From NCBI GenBank assembly GCA_963715575.1, contig OY970250.1, forward strand, positions 1,984,001 to 2,048,000: a DNA stretch of 64,000 nucleotides, in the 5' to 3' direction. This DNA is from AC-32 sp963715575. GTDB taxonomy: Bacteria; Actinomycetota; Thermoleophilia; Gaiellales; Gaiellaceae. Of the stretch, positions 8,457 through 17,035 are shown piece after piece. How positions within the stretch are numbered: position 1 is the first letter of the stretch; each line of letters starts with the position of its first letter. Made by a program: the position numbers and the translations under genes. The notes beneath the pieces were generated by a model. That model had not been told where the DNA came from. It ran no database searches and worked only from the letters and a program-made list of their open reading frames with translations.

Positions 8457-11324
8457 GTGACTGTGCACGACGTCGACGGACTGAACGCGGGCTACGCAAA
8501 CGCGTTGCTCGAGCAGTACCTCGAGAACCCGGACGGCGTGCCGGACGAGTGGCGCACGCTCTTCGAGAGCGGCGCGAGCGAGCTCGTTGCAACCCATCCC
8601 GGGCTCGCCCGGCTCGTCGAGCTGCTGCAGGAGGACGGCAACGGCCACGTTCCGGCCGCCGCGCCGTCGCCTGCCGCGCCGTCGCCTCCGTTTCCAGCGC
8701 CCGCCACGCTCGCGCCGGTCGACGCGCCGCCCGCGCTCGACAAGACCCTCTTCCAGGCCGTCGCCGCCGCGATGGCACTCGTCACCGCCTACCGCACGCA
8801 CGGCCATCTCGCCGCGCGCCTCGACCCGCTCGGCGGCGAGCCGGTCGGCGACCCGGCGCTCGACCCCGAGCGCCGCGAGCCCAAGCTGACTCCTGAGCTG
8901 CAGCGCCTGATCCCGGCCGACATCCTCGGTGTCCACGTCCCCGGCGAGACGCTGGCCGAAGTCCTGCCGCAGCTACACCAGGTCTACTGCGGCACGAGCG
9001 CGTACGAGCTCGAGCACATCTCGGACCACGAGCAACGCGTCTGGCTCCGGACGGTGATCGAGTCGCGCCGCTACCACCACACGCTCGACGCCGACGACAA
9101 GCGCCGCCTGCTCGAACGCCTGACGGAGGTGGAGGGCTTCGAGCGCTACCTTCGGCGCGCCTTCCTCGGCCAGAAGCAGTTCTCGGTCGAGGGGCTCGAC
9201 GTCATGATCCCGATGCTCGACGAGACGATCGGGCTCGCCGCAGAGGAAGGCGGCCACGAGGTCGTGCTCGGGATGGCGCACCGCGGCCGGCTGAACGTCC
9301 TCGCGCACGTGCTCGGCCGTCCCTACGAGACGATCCTGCGCGAGTTCGAGGGCGAGCGCACGCTCGAGGCCGTCGCGGCCGACCCCGAGGGCGGCACCGG
9401 CGACGTCAAGTACCACCTCGGCGCCGAGGGCACGCGCAAGACGCCCGCCGGCGAGATCACGGTCACGCTCGCGTCGAACCCGAGCCACCTCGAGGCCGTC
9501 GACCCCGTCGTCGAGGGCCGCACGCGTGCCGAGCAGACCGACCGCTCGACCCGCACCTGCTACGTCGACTCGTCGGTGGCGATGTCCGTCCAGATCCACG
9601 GCGACGCGGCCTTCCCGGCGCAGGGCGTCGTCGCCGAGACGCTCAACCTCGCCGACCTGAACGGCTACTCGACGGGCGGCTCGCTGCACCTGATCGCGAA
9701 CAACCAGATCGGCTTCACCACCGACCCGGCCGACGCGCGCTCGACCCGCTACTCGAGCGACCTCGCCAAGGGCTTCGACCTGCCGATCATCCACGTCAAC
9801 GCCGACGACCCCGAGGCCGCGCTCTCGGCGGTGCGGCTGGCGATGGCGTTCCGCCGGCGCTTCTGCACCGATGTCGTGATCGATCTCGTCGGCTACCGGC
9901 GCCACGGCCACAACGAGCAGGACGAGGCCGCCTACACGCAGCCGCTGATGGCGGCGCGAATCGAGCAGCAGCCGAGCGTCCGCGAGCAGTACGCGCAGAC
10001 GCTGCTCGAGGAAGGCGTCGTCACGCGGGAGGACCTGGACGCGATGGCCGGCCGCGTCGACACGACGCTGAAGGAGGCGCACGAGCGCCTGAAGACGACG
10101 TTCGGCCAGGGCGTGCCGGCGGTCGCCTACGAGGGCCGTATCCCGGGCTCGACCGGCGCCGAGGTCGTGACCGCCGTGCCCGACAAGCGCCTGCGTTCGC
10201 TGAACGACGAGCTGCTCACGGTGCCCGAGGGCTTCACCGTCAACCCGAAGCTCGCCAAGCAGCTCGAGAAGCGGCGCAGCGCGCTCGACCAGGGCGGGAT
10301 CGACTGGGGCCAGGGCGAGGAGCTCGCCTTCGCAAGCCTGCTCGTCGAGGGCATCCCGGTGCGCCTGACCGGTCAGGACACCGAGCGGGGCACCTTCTCG
10401 CACCGCCACCTCGTCCTGCACGACGCCGAGAACGGCCAGGCCTACGCGCCGATCCAGAACCTCGGCGAGGCGACCGCGTCCTTTGAGATCCACAACTCGC
10501 CGCTCTCCGAGGAGGCCTGCCTCGGCTTCGAGTACGGCTACTCGGTGGCCGCGCCCGAGGCGCTCGTCGCCTGGGAGGCGCAGTTCGGCGACTTCGTGAA
10601 CGGCGCTCAGGTGGCGATCGACCAGTTCATCGTCTCGGGCCTCTCGAAGTGGGGCCAGACCTCACGGCTGACGCTGCTGCTGCCGCACGGCTACGAGGGC
10701 AACGGCCCCGAGCACTCGAGCGCGCGGCTCGAGCGGTTCCTCCAGCTCGCCGCGCAGGAGAACATCCGGATCGCGAACTGCACGACCGCCGCGCAGTACT
10801 TCCACCTGCTGCGCCGCCAGGCGCTCGACCCGAGCGCGCGGCCGCTGATCGTGATGATGCCGAAGGGCTTGCTGCGGCTGAAGCAGGCGGCCTCGACGCT
10901 GGCCGATCTCTCCGAGGGCGCCTTCCGGCCGGTGCTCGGCGACCCGAGCGCCGACGCCGCCGAGGTGCGTCGGCTGGTGCTCTGCTCCGGGAAGATCTGC
11001 TACGACCTGGCCGGTCACGAGCTCCGCGAGCAGGCGAAGACCGTCGCGGTCGGCCGGCTCGAGCAGCTCTATCCGTTCCCGGTCGACGCCTACGGGCAGC
11101 TCGTCCGCTCCTTCCCCCGGCTCGAAGAGGTCGTCTGGGCCCAGGAGGAGCCGCAGAACATGGGCGCGTGGCGCGCGATCCGCCACCGGCTCGAGGAGTC
11201 ATTGCCCCAGGGCGTGCGGCTGCGCTACATCGGCCGCCCCTGGCGCGCGAGCCCGTCCGAGGGCTACCCGACCGCGCACCTGAAGGAGCAGGACCGGATC
11301 GTGCGGGAGGCGCTGACGGTCTAG
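8457..11324 (+). CDS. sucA: 2-oxoglutarate dehydrogenase E1 component / 2-oxoglutarate decarboxylase
   Basis: This 955-residue thiamine-diphosphate enzyme decarboxylates 2-oxoglutarate in the TCA cycle. It has the short N-terminal E1 motif (ALLEQYLENPDGVPDEWRTLF), a low-complexity Ala/Pro stretch at about residues 65-90, THGHLAARLDPLG, the cofactor region (MAHRGRLNVLAHVLGRP, GDVKYHLGAEG, LIANNQIGFTT) and the C-terminal transketolase-like half (GYEGNGPEHSSARLERFLQL). The length matches E. coli SucA. The fused succinyltransferase domain of mycobacterial Kgd is absent, and no E2 or E3 gene lies nearby. The start is GTG 8457. Confidence 0.93.
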   Translation: MTVHDVDGLNAGYANALLEQYLENPDGVPDEWRTLFESGASELVATHPGLARLVELLQEDGNGHVPAAAPSPAAPSPPFPAPATLAPVDAPPALDKTLFQAVAAAMALVTAYRTHGHLAARLDPLGGEPVGDPALDPERREPKLTPELQRLIPADILGVHVPGETLAEVLPQLHQVYCGTSAYELEHISDHEQRVWLRTVIESRRYHHTLDADDKRRLLERLTEVEGFERYLRRAFLGQKQFSVEGLDVMIPMLDETIGLAAEEGGHEVVLGMAHRGRLNVLAHVLGRPYETILREFEGERTLEAVAADPEGGTGDVKYHLGAEGTRKTPAGEITVTLASNPSHLEAVDPVVEGRTRAEQTDRSTRTCYVDSSVAMSVQIHGDAAFPAQGVVAETLNLADLNGYSTGGSLHLIANNQIGFTTDPADARSTRYSSDLAKGFDLPIIHVNADDPEAALSAVRLAMAFRRRFCTDVVIDLVGYRRHGHNEQDEAAYTQPLMAARIEQQPSVREQYAQTLLEEGVVTREDLDAMAGRVDTTLKEAHERLKTTFGQGVPAVAYEGRIPGSTGAEVVTAVPDKRLRSLNDELLTVPEGFTVNPKLAKQLEKRRSALDQGGIDWGQGEELAFASLLVEGIPVRLTGQDTERGTFSHRHLVLHDAENGQAYAPIQNLGEATASFEIHNSPLSEEACLGFEYGYSVAAPEALVAWEAQFGDFVNGAQVAIDQFIVSGLSKWGQTSRLTLLLPHGYEGNGPEHSSARLERFLQLAAQENIRIANCTTAAQYFHLLRRQALDPSARPLIVMMPKGLLRLKQAASTLADLSEGAFRPVLGDPSADAAEVRRLVLCSGKICYDLAGHELREQAKTVAVGRLEQLYPFPVDAYGQLVRSFPRLEEVVWAQEEPQNMGAWRAIRHRLEESLPQGVRLRYIGRPWRASPSEGYPTAHLKEQDRIVREALTV

Positions 11325-11500
11325 ACGCCGCGGCGGCGCTGCCGCTGTTCCATCAGCTTCGACGCGAGCCTCGGCCCGTGCTTGCGCGCCTCGCGGATGA
11401 TCACGCGCCGGTGCTGCTTGGGGATCCGCCGCCAGATGTCCCAGGCGGTCAGGGCCAGCCCGATCGTGCCTGTGCGGCGGAATGCGCGGAAGCCGGCCAT
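11321..11500 (-). CDS. Small basic protein of 59 residues
   Basis: This minus-strand frame runs from ATG (11500) to TAG (11323-11321), whose complement overlaps the stop of the sucA gene tail to tail. It encodes MAGFRAFRRTGTIGLALTAWDIWRR and then a helix rich in Arg and Lys. Basic small proteins with an N-terminal GLALTAWDIWRRIP segment seem plausible as real genes, but I recognise no family. It lies 9 bases downstream of the polyproline gene on the same strand. Confidence 0.5.
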   Translation of the reverse strand: MAGFRAFRRTGTIGLALTAWDIWRRIPKQHRRVIIREARKHGPRLASKLMEQRQRRRGV

Positions 11501-11509
11501 CGCGGGAGC

Positions 11510-12184
11510 CTAGCGCTTCGGGCTGTGGTGACCGCCGTCGCCGTGCCCGTGCTCATGGCCGCCGTGCTCGTCGTCGCCCTTGTCGTGCCCGTGGTCGTCG
11601 TGGCCCTTGCTGGGCCCGTGGTCGTCGGGTCCGTGCGACTCGCGTGGCTTGGGTGTCTTCGGCGCCTTGGGAGCCTTCGGCGCCTTGTGCCCGTGCCCGT
11701 GCTTGGCCTCGGTGATCACCGGTGGCGGATCGACAGTGAACCGCTCCGACGGAGGCGAAGGCGGCGGCGGCGGTGGTGGTGGCGGTGGCGGTGGCGGAGG
11801 AGGAGGAGGAGGAGGAGGCGGCGGCGGCGGCGGCGGGGGCGGGGGCTTTGGGGTAGGCACCGGCCGCTGTCGCTTCGGCTTTGCGGGAACGACCGAGGCC
11901 CGCGTGGCCGGGGCGCTGGGAGACGTCGCGACGGTGGGCGCCGCGATCCCGACGCTCGGCGCCAAGGCGCGCGGCGCTGCCGAATGGGACTTCGGCGCGG
12001 GCGTGGCCGGCGGCGGAGGCAGCGGCGCGGCCCGAACGACGGTGCGCGAGGCGCCCGCGGCGAGCGAGGGCGACCGCGGGATCGTGTCCGGCCCCAGCGT
12101 CACGAGCGCGGGCAGCGTCATCGCCGCCGCCATTGCGGTGCCGGCGACGGCGGCCGCTGCGATGATCGTGAGGCCCCTGCTCAC
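11510..12184 (-). CDS. Exported or membrane-anchored polyproline protein with a His/Asp-rich tail
   Basis: This 224-residue protein has an N-terminal hydrophobic helix (GLTIIAAAAVAGTAMAAAMTL), an Ala/Pro/Ser-rich stretch, an unbroken run of about 30 Pro residues (nucleotides about 11762-11850) and a C-terminal tail of repeated KAPKAPK and then His, Asp, Gly and Lys (HGHGHK, DDHGHDKGDDEHGG). The proline run would form a stiff rod and the tail could bind metal ions. It is divergent from the diguanylate cyclase gene. No family is recognised. The repeated triplets make length errors likely here. Confidence 0.65.
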   Translation of the reverse strand: MSRGLTIIAAAAVAGTAMAAAMTLPALVTLGPDTIPRSPSLAAGASRTVVRAAPLPPPPATPAPKSHSAAPRALAPSVGIAAPTVATSPSAPATRASVVPAKPKRQRPVPTPKPPPPPPPPPPPPPPPPPPPPPPPPPPPPPSPPSERFTVDPPPVITEAKHGHGHKAPKAPKAPKTPKPRESHGPDDHGPSKGHDDHGHDKGDDEHGGHEHGHGDGGHHSPKR

Positions 12185-12257
12185 AAGCTCCCCTGTTTCT
12201 GCCGATTCACTTGATCATGGTATCGGCGGTAATGGCGACCGACCTAAATTGTGGGTC
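12185..12257. promoter_or_regulatory. Divergent promoter region between the polyproline and diguanylate cyclase genes
   Basis: This 73-base gap is the only non-coding DNA between two divergent genes and is richer in A+T than its surroundings (TTCACTTGATCATGGTATC, GACCTAAATTGTGGG). Both promoters must lie here or inside the neighbouring genes. No clear -35/-10 pair can be defended by eye. Confidence 0.35.
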
Positions 12258-14021
12258 ATGAGCTTCAAGCTCAAACTCGTCTTCTACTTCCTGCTCGTCT
12301 CCGTGCTCCCGCTGGGAGCGGCCGGCTGGGCGCTGCACTCGATCGAGCGGAGCAGCGAGACGAGGCGTGTGGACGTGCGCCTGGAGGCCGGGCTGCGCGC
12401 AGTGCTCGCGACCTACAAGGCGCAGCTCGCCGCCGCCGACCAACGCGCCCACGTGCTCGCCGTCAACCGTGACCTGCAGTCGGCGCTCCTTCGTGGAGAC
12501 CGCCGGCAGCTGCGCAGCCTCGTCGCTGCCAACCACGGCGTCCGCCTCGAGACGCGGACGTTCAAGTTCGGCCCGCCGCGGATGATCGCCCCGGGGACGC
12601 GGGTGGCGATCGTCAACAAGGGCAACGTCGCCGGCACGCTCGTCTCGGGTGTGCCGCTGACGAGCAGCTCGCTCGGGCGCCTGCGCAGCCGCTCCGGGCT
12701 CGACTCGAGCGACCGGCTCGTCGTGCTCCAGCACGGCCGCGTCGTGGGAGGCCCTAGCGCGCTGACCGGCGCTTCGCTCGTGACGCCGGGCCGCGCCGAG
12801 ACCCTCCCCGTCGGCGGCGCGCGCTACCGAACGCTCGCCACCACCTCACGCGAAGGAGGCGACACTCCGGCGCTCGCGCTGCTGACGCCGCAGGGCAAGA
12901 TCGACGACGCGGTCATGCGCGCCGATAAGCGGCTGCTGATCGGCCTGCTCGTCTCGCTGCTGCTGATCGGGCTGGTCGCCTACGCGGTCGGCCGTTCGAT
13001 CGTGGCCTCGCTGGACCACCTTGCGACTGCCGCGAACGCGATCGCCCGCGGCCGCCTCGACCGCCGCGTCGAGGTGGACGGCACGGACGAGTTCGCCCGC
13101 CTCGGGACCGCGTTCAACGAGATGGCCGACCAGCTCGAGACGCGGCTCGAGGAGCTCGACGCAGAGCGGGCGCGCATGCGCGACTCCACCGTCCGCCTGG
13201 GCGACGCGCTCGCCGCTACTCATGACATCGACCAGCTCCTGCGCGTGATCGTCGACACCGTGGTCGAGGCGACCGACGCGACCGGCGGGATCGTCGTCGG
13301 CCTCGGCGGCGAGATCGTCCAGTCGGGAACACTCTCCCCACGCGGCGAGACTTTCGACCTGCCGCTCACCGCCGGCCGCCAGAGCTTCGGCACGCTCACC
13401 CTCTCCGGCCGCGGTTTCACGGTCGAGCAGCGGCGCACCGCCGCTTCGCTCGTGGCCCACGCGGCGGTCGCGCTGGAGAACGCGCGGCTGCACCGGATCG
13501 TGGCCCGCCAGGCGCTCGTCGACATGCTCACGGGGCTCGCCAACCGCCGCCATTGCGAGGAGGCGCTCGCAGGCGAGCTGATGCGCGCCGAGCGCTTCGG
13601 CGCCTCCGTCGCCTTCGTGCTCGCCGACCTGGACAGCTTCAAGGCGATCAACGACCGCTTCGGCCACCCGGTCGGCGACGGCGTGCTCGTCGAGTTCGCC
13701 GAGACGCTGCGGGAATGCGTGCGAGAGATCGACGTCCCCGCCCGCTGGGGCGGCGAGGAGTTCGCGATCGTCCTGCCCGGAACCGACCTCGACGGCGCCG
13801 CCCGCCTGGCCGAGCGCGCGCGCCGCGCGTTCGAGCAGCGCACGATCCTCTCGCCCGACGGCACGCGCATCTACGTGACCGTCAGCCTCGGCGTGGCCGC
13901 TTTCCCCGAGGCGGCGGTCGGCGAGGGCCTGGTGGCGGCGGCCGACGGCGCGCTCTACGAGGCCAAGCGCGCCGGCAAGAACCGCGTCGTGCGGGCCCGA
14001 CCGCGTGCGCGGCAGGCCTGA
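12258..14021 (+). CDS. Membrane diguanylate cyclase with HAMP and GAF-like domains
   Basis: This 587-residue protein makes cyclic di-GMP from two GTP. Membrane helices at about residues 6-26 and 226-247 flank an extracytoplasmic sensor domain. Next come a HAMP linker (DHLATAANAIARGRLDRRVEV), a coiled helix, a GAF-like region (about 325-410) and a GGDEF domain. The active-site motif is GGEEF at about residues 498-502, and the inhibitory RxxD site is intact (REID, five residues before it), so product inhibition is expected. The start is ATG 12258; the open frame further up only mirrors the polyproline gene on the other strand. Confidence 0.92.
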   Translation: MSFKLKLVFYFLLVSVLPLGAAGWALHSIERSSETRRVDVRLEAGLRAVLATYKAQLAAADQRAHVLAVNRDLQSALLRGDRRQLRSLVAANHGVRLETRTFKFGPPRMIAPGTRVAIVNKGNVAGTLVSGVPLTSSSLGRLRSRSGLDSSDRLVVLQHGRVVGGPSALTGASLVTPGRAETLPVGGARYRTLATTSREGGDTPALALLTPQGKIDDAVMRADKRLLIGLLVSLLLIGLVAYAVGRSIVASLDHLATAANAIARGRLDRRVEVDGTDEFARLGTAFNEMADQLETRLEELDAERARMRDSTVRLGDALAATHDIDQLLRVIVDTVVEATDATGGIVVGLGGEIVQSGTLSPRGETFDLPLTAGRQSFGTLTLSGRGFTVEQRRTAASLVAHAAVALENARLHRIVARQALVDMLTGLANRRHCEEALAGELMRAERFGASVAFVLADLDSFKAINDRFGHPVGDGVLVEFAETLRECVREIDVPARWGGEEFAIVLPGTDLDGAARLAERARRAFEQRTILSPDGTRIYVTVSLGVAAFPEAAVGEGLVAAADGALYEAKRAGKNRVVRARPRARQA

Positions 14022-14092
14022 AAGCTGCTGCTCTCTGCGTAAGTCGTTAGAATCCGGCGCTTGCCCCACGACCCACGGGAGGAGTTCTGCCG

Positions 14093-14383
14093 GTGGAGAC
14101 ATCTTCGCTGTTTGCGCAAGTCATCCAAGACCATCTCGAACTGAAGCAGAAGAACTCGGAGCTCGAAGGCGAGTTGCCGATCGACCGTTACAAGACCGAG
14201 GACCCTTTCGAGAACCACCCGCTCTTCAAGACCGAGGAGCAGGCTCGCATCGAGGAGACGATGGACGGCGAGGAGCCGGCCATCACCCAGGAGCGCGCCG
14301 CGCTCGCCTGGCCGACCGACGAGTCGGAGGCCGAGAAGGAAGGCCTCTGGAGCCAGTCGCGCGACTTCGACTGGGGCGACTGA
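14093..14383 (+). CDS. Small acidic conserved-type protein
   Basis: This 96-residue protein starts at GTG 14093 after a strong GGAGGAG ribosome binding site. It is acidic and hydrophilic: LFAQVIQDHLELKQKNSELEGEL reads as a helix, then PIDRYKTEDPFENHPLFKTEEQARIEETM and a Trp/Asp-rich end (SRDFDWGD). No membrane segment or enzyme motif is visible. It heads a run of three tiny genes on the same strand. Confidence 0.7.
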   Translation: METSSLFAQVIQDHLELKQKNSELEGELPIDRYKTEDPFENHPLFKTEEQARIEETMDGEEPAITQERAALAWPTDESEAEKEGLWSQSRDFDWGD

Positions 14384-14384
14384 G

Positions 14385-14555
14385 GTGCGCCGCCTGCGCT
14401 ACGCCCTGATCGGTGCCGCGCTCGCGTACTTCTTCGACCCGGACAACGGCACCACTCGCCGCAAGGCCGCGATCAAACGGCTCGCGGAGCTGCGCTCGCA
14501 GCCGCGCCCCGAGCTCGCCGACGAGCTCGCAGGCCAGGCCCGCGACGCGAGCTAG
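14385..14555 (+). CDS. Small membrane-anchored protein with an FFDPDNGTTRR motif
   Basis: From GTG 14385, one base after the previous stop, this frame encodes 56 residues: a short hydrophobic helix YALIGAALAYFFDPDNGTTRRK and a charged amphipathic tail. The helix followed by FDP-x-G-x-x-RR resembles the small YtxH-like and related proteins of actinobacteria. Function unknown. Confidence 0.55.
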   Translation: MRRLRYALIGAALAYFFDPDNGTTRRKAAIKRLAELRSQPRPELADELAGQARDAS

Positions 14556-14584
14556 CGTCCGGCGCGGCGGGTAGCGTCGCGCGC

Positions 14585-14746
14585 GTGAAGGCCGCGGAGC
14601 AAGCCGCTGAGCGCTGCCTGCGCTGCGGCGCGGCGATGGACTGGCGCCACCAGACCTGGCAGTGCCCGCGCTGCGCGTTCAAGCTCGGCTGCTGCGAGGG
14701 CGAGCCGCAGTCCTGCTCGCCCGTCGCAAACGCAAACGGGAGATAA
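14585..14746 (+). CDS. Small zinc-ribbon-like protein
   Basis: From GTG 14585 this frame encodes 53 residues with Cys pairs CLRC and CPRC 16 residues apart, then CC and a further Cys, the spacing of a two-knuckle zinc ribbon (ERCLRCGAAMDWRHQTWQCPRCAFK is the core). It lies 12 bases before the PotA-like gene. Role unknown; zinc ribbons of this size often bind nucleic acid or protein. Confidence 0.55.
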   Translation: MKAAEQAAERCLRCGAAMDWRHQTWQCPRCAFKLGCCEGEPQSCSPVANANGR

Positions 14747-14758
14747 TCGCCCGCTCCG

Positions 14759-15829
14759 GTGTCATTGCAGGAACGAACCGAGGCGCGTCCGATCGAGCCC
14801 AGTGAGTCCTTCGCGGTGCGGCTGCGTGGCTTGCGCAAGGCCTTCGGCGACGTGGCGGCGGTCGACGGCGTCGACCTCGACATCGCCGAGGGCGAGTTCT
14901 TCACGCTGCTCGGGCCCTCCGGCTCGGGCAAGACGACGACGCTGCGCCTGATCGCGGGCTTCGAGCGGCCGGACGAGGGCACGGTCGAGCTCGAGGGCCG
15001 TGACGTCTCGAACGTGCCGCCGTATGCGCGCGACGTGAACACCGTCTTCCAGGACTACGCGCTCTTCCCGCACATGACGGTCGCCGAGAACGTCGCCTAC
15101 GGCCTTCGCGTCAAGGGCGTCGCGCGCCGCGAGCGCGAGGCCCGCGTCGAGGACGTGCTCGCCCGGATGCGCCTGCCCGACGTCGGCAAGCGCAAGCCCG
15201 CCCAGCTCTCGGGCGGCCAGCGGCAGCGGGTCGCGCTCGCCCGCGCGCTCGTCAACCGGCCCGAGGTACTGCTGCTCGACGAGCCGCTCGGCGCGCTCGA
15301 CCTCAAGCTGCGCCAGCAGATGCAGCTCTTCCTCAAGAGCCTGCAGCAGGACATCCGGATCACGTTCGTCTACGTCACGCACGACCAGGACGAGGCGCTG
15401 ACGATGAGCGATCGCCTCGCGGTCTTCAACCACGGGCGGATCGAGCAGCTCGGGACCCCGGCCGAGGTCTACGAGCGGCCGCAGACGACGTTCGTGGCCG
15501 GCTTCGTCGGCGTCTCGAACGAGCTCGAGCGCGACGGCCGGCACTACTCGGTCCGCCCGGAGAAGATCCACCTGAGCGACGCAGGCTCGACCCCGGCGGG
15601 CGGGATGCACGCCGAGACGGGCCGGATCCGCGACGTCGTCTACGCCGGCATGGTGACCCGCTTCGTGGTCGAGCTCGACCGCGGCGGGGAGCTCCAGGTC
15701 GTCCGGCAGAACCTCGAGACCTCGTCGGCCCAGGCGCTCGACGCCAAGGGCCGCGCGGTCCTCCTCGAGTGGCGCCCAGAACACCAGCTCGAGATCGAAC
15801 AGGCGGGGGAAACGGAAGGAGAGAGATGA
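14759..15829 (+). CDS. potA: Spermidine/putrescine-type ABC transporter ATP-binding protein (first operon)
   Basis: This 356-residue ATPase powers the importer encoded by the next three genes. Walker A is LLGPSGSGKTTT, the Q-loop region FQDYALFPHMTV, the signature QLSGGQRQRVALARAL, Walker B LLLDEPLGALD and the switch His VTHDQDEALTMSD. The C-terminal 100 residues form the TOBE-type regulatory domain of the PotA family. The start is GTG 14759; TTG 14765 is an alternative. The stop overlaps the ATG of the binding-protein gene. Confidence 0.9.
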   Translation: MSLQERTEARPIEPSESFAVRLRGLRKAFGDVAAVDGVDLDIAEGEFFTLLGPSGSGKTTTLRLIAGFERPDEGTVELEGRDVSNVPPYARDVNTVFQDYALFPHMTVAENVAYGLRVKGVARREREARVEDVLARMRLPDVGKRKPAQLSGGQRQRVALARALVNRPEVLLLDEPLGALDLKLRQQMQLFLKSLQQDIRITFVYVTHDQDEALTMSDRLAVFNHGRIEQLGTPAEVYERPQTTFVAGFVGVSNELERDGRHYSVRPEKIHLSDAGSTPAGGMHAETGRIRDVVYAGMVTRFVVELDRGGELQVVRQNLETSSAQALDAKGRAVLLEWRPEHQLEIEQAGETEGER

Positions 15830-17025
15830 GCAAGCAGCACAGGCGGGTCGCCGGCTGGGCCGTTGCGGTGCTCCTCGTGGGAGCGCTGGCGATGGTCGCG
15901 GCAGGCTGCGGCAGCAGCGGCGGCGGCGGAGAGTCGAAGGGCAGCACCGAGATCGAAGGTCTCGGCTCGTCGCTCGACGAGATCAAGTCGATGGCGAAGG
16001 ACGAGGGCGAGGTCGACCTGGTGATCTGGGCCGGCTACGCCGACAAGTCCTGGGCGAACACGTTCACGCAGCAGACAGGGTGCAAGGTCGTGACCAAGGA
16101 TGGGGCCACGTCCGACGACATGATCGACCTGGTCTCGACGGGCCAGTATGACGGCGTGTCGGCCTCCGGCAACGCGAGCGTCCGGCTGATGAAGCGCGGG
16201 GACGTCGCACCCGTGAACACCGACCTGATCCCCAACTACGCCGACATCTCGGAAGGACTGAAGAACCAGGACTACAACTCAATGGACGGCCAGGCCTACG
16301 GCGTCCCGCACGGCCGCGGCCCGAACCTGCTGATGTGGCGCAGCGACGTCGTCACCCCGGCGCCGACGAGCTGGTCGGCGATCTGGAGTCCGAGCTCGAC
16401 GGTCAAGAAGAAGATCTCGATCTACGACGACTCGATCTTCATCGCGGACGCCGCCATCTACCTCAAGGCGACGAAGCCCGATCTCGGCATCGACAATCCG
16501 TACCAGCTGAACGGCGAGCAGTTCACCGCGGCCGTCAACCTGCTCAAGAGCCTGAAGCCGAACGTCGGCGAGTGGTGGGCCGACTACGCCAAGCAGATCC
16601 AGTCGTACGCCAACAAGGACGTCGTGATCGGGACGACCTGGCCCTACCAGGAGAACATCCTCAAGGCAGACAAGAAGCCGGTCGAGGCGATCAAGCCGAA
16701 GGAAGGCACCACCGGCTGGTCCGACACCTGGATGATCTACTCGAAGGCGGCCCACCCGAACTGCATGTACCTCTGGATGAACTACATCATCTCGCCGCAG
16801 GCGAACGCGAAGGTCGCGCAGTCGTTCGGCGAGGCGCCTTCCAACCCCAAGGCGTGCTCCTTCACGACCGACAAGAGCTTCTGCACGACGATGCACACCA
16901 ACGACGAGGCCTACTGGAAGAACATCTACTACTGGACGACCCCCACCGCGGACTGCGGCGGCAAGGGAGGGGCCTGCAAGACCCAGCAGGACTGGGTGAA
17001 CGCCTGGACGGAGATCCGCGGCTAG
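15826..17025 (+). CDS. Polyamine-type ABC transporter substrate-binding lipoprotein (first operon)
   Basis: This 399-residue protein has a lipoprotein signal peptide ending in the lipobox VAAGC (Cys at about residue 28) and then a Gly/Ser spacer. The mature part resembles PotD-type binding proteins: EVDLVIWAGYADKSWANTFTQQTGCKV, GQYDGVSASGNASVRLM, AYGVPHGRGPNLLMWR. ATG 15826, with GGAAGGAGAG upstream, overlaps the potA stop; longer frames are rejected for that reason. The ligand is probably a polyamine or a related amine, by family only. Confidence 0.88.
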   Translation: MSKQHRRVAGWAVAVLLVGALAMVAAGCGSSGGGGESKGSTEIEGLGSSLDEIKSMAKDEGEVDLVIWAGYADKSWANTFTQQTGCKVVTKDGATSDDMIDLVSTGQYDGVSASGNASVRLMKRGDVAPVNTDLIPNYADISEGLKNQDYNSMDGQAYGVPHGRGPNLLMWRSDVVTPAPTSWSAIWSPSSTVKKKISIYDDSIFIADAAIYLKATKPDLGIDNPYQLNGEQFTAAVNLLKSLKPNVGEWWADYAKQIQSYANKDVVIGTTWPYQENILKADKKPVEAIKPKEGTTGWSDTWMIYSKAAHPNCMYLWMNYIISPQANAKVAQSFGEAPSNPKACSFTTDKSFCTTMHTNDEAYWKNIYYWTTPTADCGGKGGACKTQQDWVNAWTEIRG

Positions 17026-17035
17026 CGGCTCCTCG

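Noticed and set aside
11580..12257. Long plus-strand open frame with a glycine run joined to the diguanylate cyclase
   Set aside because: It is the complement of the polyproline codons of the minus-strand gene. The cyclase has its own ATG at 12258 followed by a proper first membrane helix.
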